From: Undaria pinnatifida
Taxonomy: Eukaryota > Sar > Phaeophyceae > Laminariales > Alariaceae
Direction of reading: 5' to 3'
Assembly (NCBI GenBank): GCA_012845835.1
Contig: JABAKD010000006.1
Location: 7,362,637-7,426,636, forward strand
Length of the DNA stretch: 64,000 bases
Below are positions 44,685-55,700 of the stretch, in pieces (the stretch's first letter is position 1; each line of letters starts with the position of its first letter). The position numbers were made by a program, and so were the translations under genes. The notes under the pieces were generated by a model. That model had not been told where the DNA came from and did not search any database. It was given only the letters and a program-made list of their open reading frames with translations.

Positions 44685-45560
44685 TTCGATCTCACAGCTG
44701 GAGTGTATTTTCATTTTTTATAATAAAAAAACACCATCACATATTGTGTAACTCGCCGGGGTTGGACCCTTCGATCTCACAGCTTGAGTGTATTTTCATT
44801 TTTTATAATAAAAAAACACCATCACATATTGTGTAACTCGGCGGGGTTGGACCCGTCAAGGCCTCTTTAGACGAGATATATTTTCAGTGTGGGGGTTTCC
44901 TTGGCGTCTGTCCGTCAAGCCCTTGAAGAGTGTTGGTTGACGGTCTAGTTTTTTTCCCCGTGAAGACTATTTACTTGTAGCTGTTTAGACTTGATATACA
45001 AGTTTTATAATATAGGGTGTGGGGATTTCCTTGACGCCTGCCCGTCAACACCATCACATATTGTGCAACTCCCCGGGATTTTACTTGTGTGAAGGCTTCT
45101 TTAGACGAAATATGTTAGTTTCAGTGTTAGGATTTCCTTGGCGCCTGTCCGTCAAGCCTGTGAAGAGCGTTGGTTGACGGTCTACAGTAGTTTTTTTTCC
45201 GTCAAGACTGTTTAGCTATTTAGACTTTTTAATATACCGGTACAATTTTTACAATATAGGGGGTGGGGATTTTCTTGACGTCTGTCCGTCAGGTCCGTCA
45301 AGAGCGCCGATTGACGGTATAGTTTTCCCCGTAAGGCCTATTTAGATTTAATGTACTACATTTGCAGTATAGGGCGTTCCTTGGTGTGTGCCCGTCAGGG
45401 GGCAAGAGTGTCGACTGACGGTCTAATATTGGTCTCGGTCGGGCCCCTTTTGACTCAATATTATAGCTTTAGCAAGGGAGCTCCTTGACGGCTATCCGTC
45501 AAGCCTTTGATGCGTTTCAGTCAAGCCCGTCAAGAAGCAAGAGTCCCGTCAACCGACATC
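44685..45560. repeat. Two nested tandem arrays, including TTGACGG/CCGTCAA units
   Basis: An almost exact 79-base direct pair (ttcgatctcacagcYggagt...) spans 44685-44850. It is followed to 45560 by five or six diverged units of about 130-180 bases with ccttgacgcctgtccgtcaa and ggttgacggtctagttttt. Each unit can pair ttgacgg with ccgtcaa, so hairpins are possible. Confidence 0.7.
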
Positions 45561-46046
45561 ATCGCTCTTGAGTTCCGTCAGACTATCCCTGTGTTGGAGA
45601 TCGAGATCGAACAGCCGGATTGCCGATTCTGAATCGCGTCATATTTAGGCACACGGGGTAGTCGCGCGTTATGCTTTTCCGCATCGAAATGAGCGAATGG
45701 GCTGCGCTGGCTTTTTCTTGGAAGGAGTTTATTAAATGAACACGAGGGAGCACTCACTTCCTGCCATTGCCGCGTCTGCTGTTTCCGATTGTGGGTTGCT
45801 GCTTACTTCATGGCAGCCCTCTAAATCGCGTTGCACCGTAAGGAAAAAGCCGAAACCGCACAGAAGTGTCACGTGAAAAGCCATGCTATACAACTAATAG
45901 CGTATACCGTATATATCAGGTATATCGCAAGGTGACACAAACACAGCCGCGATTGGACGGATTACCTGCCACTTTATTATAAAATTTTTGGCAGACAACA
46001 GAAAGCGGTATACTGCAACCATTCCGCGCCACCGTGCGGTACGGCA
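45560..46046. other. Intergenic, nothing recognised
   Basis: No open frame with family signature and no clear repeat beyond a short atatat-type stretch near 45910. Confidence 0.5.
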
Positions 46047-47296
46047 GAATACACCTAGGTGTTTGACCCCGATCCGCGACGCTGATCGGTCAACTCAGCC
46101 TCGTACCTGTTTTTGACACCATCTCCTTCCGGTTAATCGTACCGCGGCTTTTTAGCTCGGCCATCATCATCATCATCGCTTTCTGACGTGACCCACACCG
46201 CTTTCTGTCGGAAAATATACCATGGCTCGGTTTGTATTCTTACTTTTCTGTGGGGCATCGATTCCATGGACGTACAGACGTGAGTGAGTGCGTGTGTCTC
46301 GGTTCTGCCACGTACGCATTATCTTCTATATTAATAGGTACCTTGCGTTAAAATCTCGCGTCGCACGTTCGCGACTCTCGGGTCTCTTGGCGTGCCTCGT
46401 GCGTGCTTTTGTGCCTGTGCGGAGCATGTAAAAATTTCATGCATACGTGTACTACGTGTTGCGAGTTACGTGTTTTGGTATGCTCGTGCTTGTGGGGTGA
46501 TTTGCATGTTTGTGTGGTACTACTGCTGTAGTGCGTTCTTCGATTCAATGAAAGACGCAGTTATAGCTACTGCTGTGGGAGAGGAAACGATCGCACAACA
46601 AGTACCCAATGCGGACTATATACCAGACGTTGTCGTAACACGTTCCCAATGCGGACATATATCAGACCCCCCGGTACACGTCTCCGGTGATGATGTTATT
46701 CGTGTACGTACGTCCCGAAGAACATTAATACCGAGAGGGACAGCAGTGCGTGTAGATGTACGCAACATTTTTTTTAGGCTCGTGCACGAGGCACAAAAGC
46801 ACGCACGAGGTACGCCAGCAGACCCGAGTGCGCCAGCTAGCGTTGGGCTGCGAAAGCAACTGAGTTAAATCGACACACGACGCGTGTGAAAATACGTTGG
46901 AAGTGTGGTGAGCTAAAGCTTTATTTTTCCCCATCCGCCGGAGGATAAAAGAAGAAAAAAAAAAAAAAAAAAAAAAAACAGCAGACCAGAGAGTCGCGTA
47001 CGTACGACGCAAGAACGCAAGGAAAGAGGGTAATGCGTACGTGACAGAACCGGGACACACGCACTCACGTATGTACATCCATGGAATCGATGCCCCACAG
47101 AAAAGTAAGAAGAATACGAACCGAGCCATGGTGTATTTTCCGACAGAAAGCGGTGTGGGTCACGTCAGAAAAGGGTGACGGCCGAGCTGAAAAGCCGCGG
47201 TACGATGTACCGCAAGGAGTTGGTGTCAAAAACCGGTACGAGGCTGAGTTGACCGATCAGCGTCGCGGATCGGGGTAAAAAAAACTAGGTGTATTC
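46047..47296. mobile_element. 1.25 kb element with about 380-base terminal inverted repeats
   Basis: The left end begins gaatacacctag and the right end closes ctaggtgtattc. The arms include ccccgatccgcgacgctgat (46067) and its inverse (47257), gtgggtcacgtcagaaa, and 'ccatggctcgg' and its inverse. The arms run about 46047-46425 and 46776-47296. The right arm is interrupted at about 46816-46979 by a 5'-truncated family O retroposon. There is no transposase, so it is a foldback or non-autonomous DNA element. The open frames inside (158 and 134 codons) show no known domain. Confidence 0.75.
46816..46979 (+). mobile_element. Family O retroposon, 5'-truncated copy
   Basis: Contains gcgccagctagcgttgggct, 'gtgtggtgagctaaagcttt' and 'ccatccgccggaggataaa', then an A-run of about 26. 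Only the 3' 165 bases of the family are present. It lies in the right arm of the 46047-47296 element, so it inserted later. Confidence 0.65.
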
Positions 47297-47593
47297 AAAA
47301 TGATATCAACTCAAAATCGTCGGAATGTCGTTGCTGTGCGTATATGATTTGTTGTTGTGTACCTAGGCCATGGGCTTGTTCAATCTGATTGCGCTTCTGA
47401 CTCTGTTAGCACCGCAGTCCCGAAAAGGGGACACAACACTTGGAGTTAGACTAGGACTTTTTAGGAGCTGGAAAGGGGTCAAGTTTAGTCAACAAACTGT
47501 TTTGGGGTGAGATATTTGATAGAGCTCCTCAAGGGAGGAAGGAAGCCTCAGAGGGGAAAAAAATAGGCGCCAGTGCACCTCTACCATAGCACG
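47297..47593. mobile_element. Family A element, left end missing
   Basis: Starts in the family interior (caaaatcgtcggaatgtcg) directly at the right end of the inverted-repeat element and finishes at a normal TIR (cacctctaccatagcacgtg). Confidence 0.55.
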
Positions 47594-48639
47594 TGTCCGG
47601 CGTTCATACTCTCCCCGTTGTCTAAAAACGCCTCCTCGAAAATTTCGCCGGGGGTGTTATCGTGCCCGTGTGGTGTTGTACGGTAGTCTGTGGGCGTGAG
47701 ACCAACCCGTCCCTTCAAGTGTTCTTAGTTTTCCCCGTCCTGATTATTGTTTTTATGCCGTCCGAGCAGCACGGGAAGAATATCTGCGGTCGGCTGGCTG
47801 TCCACAATCTCCATTTTTTCGCCGAGAAAGTAACTTGTGGGCGTCGCGTCCGTTGTGACAACCAAAGCCTCCAAAAAGAGGCACGGGACAGGTTGTACTT
47901 GAAGCGCGCACAGCCTGCCCCGGGGAAACCTGTCCAACCATTTGCGTACAGCTACATTTTGTGGTGCTCTTGATTGCGGTGATCCAGGACACGGTAGATT
48001 TGCATGTACAAGGGATCGTTTTGCGGGACGGTTGGGTCGCTTTCTCCTACAGCCGACCCATCGTCGCCGTCCAAAACGTGCTTGTCCTGGAATCCCTCCC
48101 CCCAGGCCTATTTTTAGCGGTGACCGTGACGGTTATCGAGTCAGATCATATTGTGCGGGGTGGAGAACCATATTGTGCGGGGTGGAGAACCCTAACTCCG
48201 TACAAGGGGAATGATCGCATGACGTAGTGTGAATATGGTAAGGCACCCACGAGGCAGTTACACAGTACGAGTGTGAATATTGTAAGGCACCCACGAGCAG
48301 TTACATAGTAATACCCATTGCTGTCTCTGGAGTGGCCACACCAAAAAACATAGTAACTCATTGGCGCTGTCATCCATAAGCAAGAAAATAGGCACAAGAT
48401 GCCGAAGTCCGTCTTGCGAGCAGTTCTTGGAAGGATGCAGTTCACCCTTCATGCGACGCAGAACACCTCACGGCGCTTCGCGCTTGGTGCAAGCAATGTC
48501 TGCCTGGTTGGTGAAAACACCACGTGCTCCGTCCCGGCGTGGTAGGTATGCTAGGGTCTATGGTCATAGGACTACGGCCATGGACAAACTAAGTACCCCC
48601 CCCCCCCCCTCCGGCCGTGTCATATGCCTCCTTAAACAA

Positions 48640-49310
48640 ACGTCCTTGAAGCAGGTTCCCAATGCAGACGATGATGGGTCCTGATTGGCGCATTGACCTT
48701 TTTATTTATTATTTTGACCCTTCGGCGGATGGGGAAAAGTAAAGCTTACGCTCACCAAACTTCCACGTATTTGCGTACATATGTGTCAATTTAACTCGAT
48801 TGCATTCGCAATCCAGAGCTACGTAGCTGGCGTATGATTCAGTTCCCGTGGTAGTGATAGCGCGAGGTGTCCCTACAGGCTGTCACCGTTACTTCAGCAG
48901 CACAAGCTGCCATGATTTACGGAGGCGTGATTATGTCGACCAGACCTGATCCCTGGGGATCAGATACGGTGGGGATAGCCACCGGAAAAGTAATCCCTCG
49001 GGGTAGTGGGACTTGCGCAAACTCACCCACTACCAAACCTCCCGGCCATGAAAGAATAGCCTTCCGCCGGACTTGGTCCAGTTACGGTTCACCCTACCGA
49101 TTCGGGCGTTGGTCCTTTGGCGTGTTCGTTTCGGACTAAAGACACCAGTTTTTTATACGTTAAAACCGATAACAGACCCATCGTCTCCCTCCACCACGTG
49201 GTTATCCTGGTATCCCCCCCCCCTCCCCCCCATTCCCCCGCCGTCTCATGTGCCTCTTTAATCAGACGTCCCAAAATGCACGTCCTCGAAGCAGGTTTCT
49301 AATGCGCTTG
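48640..49310 (+). pseudogene. Two decayed copies of the acceptor side of the first recognised DHHC exon
   Basis: The true region (49392-49465) reads cctccttaaacagacgtcct, 'cggagcaggtttccgatgca', then atggtgggccctgattggcg. The copy at 48630-48700 keeps cctccttaaacaaacgtcct, gcaggttcccaatgcag and atgatgggtcctgattggcg, still in frame as MGPDWR. The copy at 49250-49310 keeps only the upstream part. Both lie 5' of the exon. Confidence 0.75.
48705..49130 (-). mobile_element. Family O retroposon, long copy 2
   Basis: Matches 34531-34967 over its length (cggcggatggggaaaa start; gccggacttggtccagttac; attcgggcgttggtcctt end on the + strand). The A-tail side is a T/A-rich stretch at 48700-48718. It sits between the two decayed exon-edge copies. 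Confidence 0.65.
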
Positions 49311-49434
49311 GCCTGGCGTTTGAATCCCCCCTTCTCCAAAATGACTAAGGCAAGCAATAACTGAGTACGACCCCCCCGCCTCCGTACCACACGCCTCCTT
49401 AAACAGACGTCCTCGGAGCAGGTTTCCGATGCAG

Positions 49435-49719
49435 GGGATGGTGGGCCCTGATTGGCGAGTCGGCTTGTGGACTTTCTTATCTATCCCCGCGGGGACGGCG
49501 GCGTGGGCATGCCTCATTCTGTTTGGAGCTCCCGATGACGGTGGCGACACTATCCGACAAGTTGTGGTCGTGATTGGTGCCGTGATTGCGTTGATCACGA
49601 TGGGCACGTATCTCAGCACGGCGTGCACGGATCCGGGTATCGTGTTCAAGCACGAGGCGGCGTCGGTGACGTCATCCTTGCCGGAGCAGCGATTTTTAGG
49701 GGGAAGAAGTTCGACCGTG
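49435..49719 (+). CDS. DHHC exon: TM1, TM2 and DPG motif
   Basis: 95 codons. GMVGPDWRVGLWTFLSIPAG begins TM1 (to about CLILFG). TM2 is IRQVVVVIGAVIALITMG. It is followed by TYLSTACTDPGIVFKHEA, the conserved DPG just after TM2. The donor is gtg|GTAAGG. The start is uncertain: the acceptor atgcag|ggg is used, but gagcag|gtttccg (exon from 49422) keeps the same frame and is conserved in the decayed copy at 48650. Confidence 0.8.
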
Positions 49720-52685
49720 GTAAGGAGGCGGCGACGCATGCTGCTCGTAGCGGGAGTGCACCTGGTGTTTCTGATGTCGCCCACGCTTGGGGATCGCTCT
49801 CAAGCAGCTCTAACCCACAAACTGAGTTGCGCCTATAAAAAAAAACGCTTAGCGATTTTGGGACCCATTTGTACCGATAAAACGAACGCAACTGTAGTAT
49901 TTCTAACCGTTTATTACGGTGGACCATACCTGGTAGTAGCCGGGACCCACGATATACACGAAAATGCATATATTGCACTGTTTTTTCCAACTGTGTTTTG
50001 GATCTAATTACGATATTCCCCTGAAAATACAGGGAGGTGTCAAAGCGCCCAGCCGTCCGGCTAGGACCATGCTACGCCCGTCTCTCACGAAAGACACCTT
50101 GCATTGTAGTCCCGGCATCAACTTTTTTACCCATGTCGGACAGATCATCGATCCCCACTTGATCTAGATCTTTCAGGAAGATCTGTACTGCCTAGCTCAT
50201 GTTGCTGGGTGGGAGCCGTACGACCTGCATGATCTAGCACATGCTTCCGAGGTTGGATCTGTAGTCTACGTGTACAGATCCTGCATATCCCATAACGGCA
50301 GCTATAGGATCTATATGTTCTATACGAGCTAGGTCATGATATGTCCGAGGTAGATGGTCTAGATCATGTTCTGTCCGAGGTATATGATCTTGATCATGAT
50401 CTGTGTGGTATTACTGTAGATAGTCTAGATCGTAATCTGGCGGGTGCTGCTGTAGATGATCTAGATTGTGATCTGTCCAGGCATCAGCCCACTCTTATCA
50501 TCCCCTAGGCACGCAGTAGCATTAGTCGACATTGAAATCGTCATTTTTTCCCTCAAGTACCCTCACGAGGGTTAACCCGACGAACAAGAACAATCCACAG
50601 CTCGGATAGATCACCGATCCCTACTTGATGACCTAGGTATTCCAGGGAAGATCTGTATGATCTAGGTCATGTTACCCTGTGGGAGCTGTCTAGTCTGTAT
50701 GATCTAGTACGTGCTTGATCTAGATCTTCCAGGGAAGATCTGTACGGTCTATTGATAGCTCGTGTTACCCAGTGGGAGCCGTGCGATCTACCATATGTTT
50801 TGTGGGTTGGATCTGTACGCGATAGATACAGGTGCAGCATAACATATCATAACGGTAGATACGGGATGTAGATACGGGATGTGCTGTAGATGATCTATAT
50901 GATCTAGACCCTCATCTGTCCGAGATGGGGAATTATCCCACGGTCCTAGAAAAGGGATGGATAAAAAAGGAAGAGAAAACAAAACTGGGGGTGCAAGGGA
51001 TGTGTAAAACACGGAAAGGCAACACACACCCCTTAGACGAATTCTATCAACCTGGACAGACGCGCTTCCATCTACAATACTTCTCCCAATATACCTAATT
51101 ATATGTATATATGTAAAACACCCCGTTGTTCGCGTCCATCCCACCTGTAGGAAAAGCCGCCAAATTATAAAAAGTCTTGCGGAGGCGTGCTATGATGGAG
51201 GTGGCACTTTTTGGCTTTTTTGGTTTTGGTTTGCGGAATGGCGGTAGTGCCCGTAAACCCAAATTCGTCGGAATCTCAACATTCTTGTGTTGTACTATGC
51301 TTTTTTTGGCATCGGGCTGAAGTTGCAGTTTTCCCGACAAGGGTAAATCGTTTTTATTTTTTGGGTGGATGTATGTAGCATAGCAGTATATAGAGCTCCT
51401 TAAGTAAGTGATGGATCGCTCAGGGGAGCAAAAAAAAGAAGTGGTTTACCTCCTATAGCTCGCGCTATCGCTATCGCGGGAACCGTACGACACGCCAGCA
51501 AACCAGCTGGATTGCGAATGCAGTTGTGTTAAATCCACGCACGACGTGTGTGAAAATACGTGGAAGTGTGGTGAGCTTGAGCTTTATTTTTCTCCATCCG
51601 CCGGATAAAATAAAAGAATAAAATAAAAGAATAAAATCACCTTCCATCTACCGTAGCATGTGTCGACCATGCCATCGCTCGAGGCGACGCGTCTGTGGAA
51701 AAATTCTCGACGTGATTTTTCCCCCTAAGAATCGATTTATTTTTTGGTACGTCCCCCCCCCCCTGGTTTTGGAAAAAATCGGCCGTGAAACTCGTCGCCG
51801 GGGGGGGGGGGGGGGGGGGGGTAGGACGCGTGCTACAATGGAGGTATAAAGGTATACCGCTTTTTGGCATACGTATTTCTGAACGAAGGGGCTCCTTAAC
51901 GCTTTTAGCACCACACTCCCGACATGGGCACAAACACGTGCAATTAGACTGGGATAATTTTAAGAGTTGGCAAGGGGTTTAACCCCAAATCGTCGAAATG
52001 ACGTCATTTCTTGTTTTGCAGTGTGAAATTTTTTGTTGTACCTAGGCCGTGGGTTTTGGTCATCGGGGTTGCGCTCTCATTTTTCCTTAAATGCCTTCTT
52101 AAACTGGAAACCCGTTTTTGGGGACATACTACTTGGAATTAGTATAGGAAGGGGTTTTGGGGTTTTGATAATGGTCAAGATAAGGTTTTGGGTGATGTAT
52201 AGGGCTGTTTCAAGTGAAGAACCCTGGAGGGAAAAAAAAAGGCGATGCACCACTTCCACCTTAACATGTGTCGGGGGCAGTTTTCCTTGATGCCTTTTCA
52301 ACTGGAAACCCGTTTTTGGGGACATACTACTCGGCATTAGTATAGAAAGGGATTTTGGGGCTGTGATAAGGGGTTAAGATGAGGTTTTGGGTGAGGTATA
52401 GGGCCGTTTCAAGTGAAGAACCCTGAAGGGGGAAAAAAAGGTGATGCACCACTTCCACCTTAGCATGTGTTGGGGGTGTTATCGTAAGTGTTTTTACCGG
52501 GTACGGTTGGTGTCTGCCGATAGTGCCGGTATGTGGCAGCCCCATATACCGGCACTTGGGCACTGGCACTACTAGGTAAAGGGTTGCTATACTGCTGTAG
52601 AGTGTTATGGTCGTGCCAAGCGATTTCACCGGCCCGATACAGGTATCTGTGTTGTTGATGTTTGTTGTTGTTTGTTGTTTGTTGT

Positions 52686-52722
<37 letters not shown>

Positions 52723-55700
52723 GATGAAGAGCAGTTGCGCTATTCAACCGGCACTATTCCCCCCCCCCCCTGGTTTTGCCTAAATTGGCCCTAAAAAAGC
52801 ATCCAGGTGGGGTGTGTTTATCTTGCGTGTTCAGGTCTTATAGGCGCCCCCCCCCCCCACCCCCCCCTCCCCTGGTTTTGCCCAAATCGGCCTTAAAAAA
52901 GCATCCAGGTGGGGTGTGTTTATCTTGCGTGTTAGGTCTTATAGGCGCGTCGGTCGGCGTTTTTTTACTCTCCATGTTGACGAGAAAATCAGCCTTGAAG
53001 TTCGTCCGCGGTCGGGGAGCGTGTGTTTTGTTGCGTGTTGTACATACCATACGGTACAATAACCTTCCAAACCCGATCCCCAACACACTGCTTCGTTCCT
53101 ACAGGCACCGACTGGTGCCGGCACGCCGGTCTCTCAGGCGCCGGGAGCTGCGTCGGCGCAGGACTTCGGCGAGAAAAGTCGCGAAAAAGCGGCAGCTTCT
53201 GGGGCGGTAGCGGTAGAGGTAGAAGGGAAAGGGGAAGAGGTGAAGGGGGACGGAGCGTGGAAAATGGAGGACATCGAGGCGCAACAGGTGTGGATTGTTG
53301 TGTACAGACGTTAACCTTCATATCTACACAATGACAGCAGAGTACCAGGTGCATGGTAGCTGGTGGTATCCTTGTGCTATTCGCGGGCTGTTTCTTCTCG
53401 GAGATCCCTGTGCTCTTCGCGAGAGCTGTCTATCAGCTGAGTGATATTTTCGAATAGCTTTCTGTTAAGCCACGAAGAGATGGGCTGTTCGAACGACCTG
53501 ATAATCTGAAATCCTAATGAGGTTTAGATGGATACATGTCTATGTAAAAGATACCAGGTACGCTTTATTTTCTGGCTCGTTTGTTCTCTGGCGGCCGAGT
53601 TTTTTTCTCGCGCTTTCGGCTGTGGGGAAAAGGCGCCCATCGACACACTGCGTCACTTGTACGGATCCCGGCGGAGCTCCGTGGCGGTGCGCTGAGCATC
53701 CAAAGTCGCTAGGCTGGCTCTTTTCGTCAAGGGGTTGCGCTCCGCTTCGCTGAGCCAAGTGGGGCGGTGGGACACCCCGCAGTATTGTGCATTTTTTTTT
53801 TGCTTTTTTTTTGTTTTGAAATAAATAGCCCGCGTCATTACGACATTTTATAATCACCCGCTAAGCAGTCCAATTGTTCACTGTCTCAGCGCGTCTATCG
53901 AACGTCATATACGTTGCCCCTAGCCCTTTGGTGTATGCCTCGCACCGAGCACTTGGCAAACCTTACCCGACCTAACTGCTGCCTCCGTCCGTCTGGTGGG
54001 TGATTGCTACGTTATTTCTCACGTTGTTGTCCTCCCACGTGAGACGTAATCGCACCGGGCGAGACCCGCGGATCTATGGTTAGCAGGGTGAAATACAACA
54101 CGAAGAAAGGGGGGGAGAAAGCGCGCGCGTTTGTTTTTCGTTTTGTTTTTGTGCCAGAAGAGATTGATTTGCTTGGTCTCGTACACACTATGCACATGAT
54201 TGTAACACGAACGCACCCGCATCGTAGGAGATCTCGACTGTGTTTGTCACGTGAGTATGTGATCTAGTGGATAGTGCTGTGTAACTAACAGACTGAAGCG
54301 TACAGCTACAACGGGGGTGGATGCTTTCATTTTGTTGCGTTTTAGTTTTGTTCTAGTAACAATGAGTCTCCGTAATAGTAGGAAGAGCCAGTAGAGGTAT
54401 AATCATGAGCAATGGCCGAAATCGGGTACACCCGATCGACCGATAGCCGTTATCGGGTATCCCTTGAACACACAGTCCCACAACGACTCAGGACGACATC
54501 TCATTGGTCGAAACCACACCGCATCCGAACGCAGCCGCATTTCCATCGGGTGCACCCGATTATGGCTGAACAAGTCCTCGAAATGTACCCGACTCGCATA
54601 CAAGCCACCCGATTATGGCCGGACTACTCGACCACCAGCCCACCTCGCATACAAGCCACCCGATTATGGCCGGACTACTCGACCACCAGCCCACACGCAC
54701 ACACGCACACACGCACGCGCAGCGGGCGCGAACTCGCGCCACGTCACGAGCCGGGGTATTGTTTGTTCTTTCGTCTCGGAGCTCTTTTTCCGGAGCTCTT
54801 TTTTGTGGACCATGAAGTCGCAGTTAGCACCCCTACACACAAGGCACAGAAGCGCATCTATGCATACGGTTTAGACATAGATCACAGACTACCTGGGCAC
54901 GGACACGGCGCGAGAAGGGCTGAGGATTCAGATGCTCCTTTCCAAATGGCACAGGGAGATATGTTCGTGGCGTGGCGGGCCCGAGAAATGTATTGCCGCC
55001 ACCTGTCACATCACAACACCAGCGACAGCCGAGTACACACAAAATTGGCAACACAACGCAACATGTGCACGAATATGCATGAGACTCTACACATAACATG
55101 AAGCATTGCTGTGTACAGGACTGCTGGATTTTGGCCATTGCAAAACTAATTCCCATGTAAGAGAGGTACAATCACGACCCACAGATTTTTTCCTGAAAAC
55201 GGCGTCCCTGCAGGGTACCTGTTAGCGAGACCTAGGAAATCAGTTGACTCAAATCATTTGATCAAATCATTTCTCGGGGTGTGATGTGACAGGTGGCGGC
55301 AATACATTTCTCGGGCCCGCCACGCCACGAACACATCTCCCTGTGCCATTTGGAAAGGAGCATCTGAATCTTTAGCCCTTCTCGTGCCGTGTCCGTGCCC
55401 AGGTAGTCTGTGATCTTTGTCTGAACCGTCTGCATAGATGCGCTTCTGTGCCTTGTGTGTAGGGGTGCTAACTGACTTCATGGTCCACAAAAAAGAGCTC
55501 CGGAAAAAGAGCTCCGAGACGAAAGAACAAACAATGCCCCGCCTCGTGACGTGGCGCAAGTTCGCGCCCGCTGCGCGAGCGTGTGTGCGTGTGGGCTGGT
55601 GGTCGAGTAGTCCGGCCATAATCGGGTGGCTTGTATGCGAGTCGGGTACATTTCGAGGACTTGTTCAGCCATAATCGGGTGCACCCGATGGACATGCGGC

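Noticed and set aside
46392..47129. 158- and 134-codon frames as a transposase
   Set aside because: No catalytic motif or zinc finger; they run across inverted arms and a retroposon tail.
47760..47880. SEQHGKNICGR...HNLHFF as the missing first DHHC exon
   Set aside because: Resemblance to the GxNxFxxxGR start of the family is loose, the best donor has the wrong phase, and the segment shares repeat-like sequence with 49170-49210.
54412..55101. 229-codon open frame
   Set aside because: Lies in the foldback arm, is mirrored by the other arm, and shows tandem repeats but no domain.
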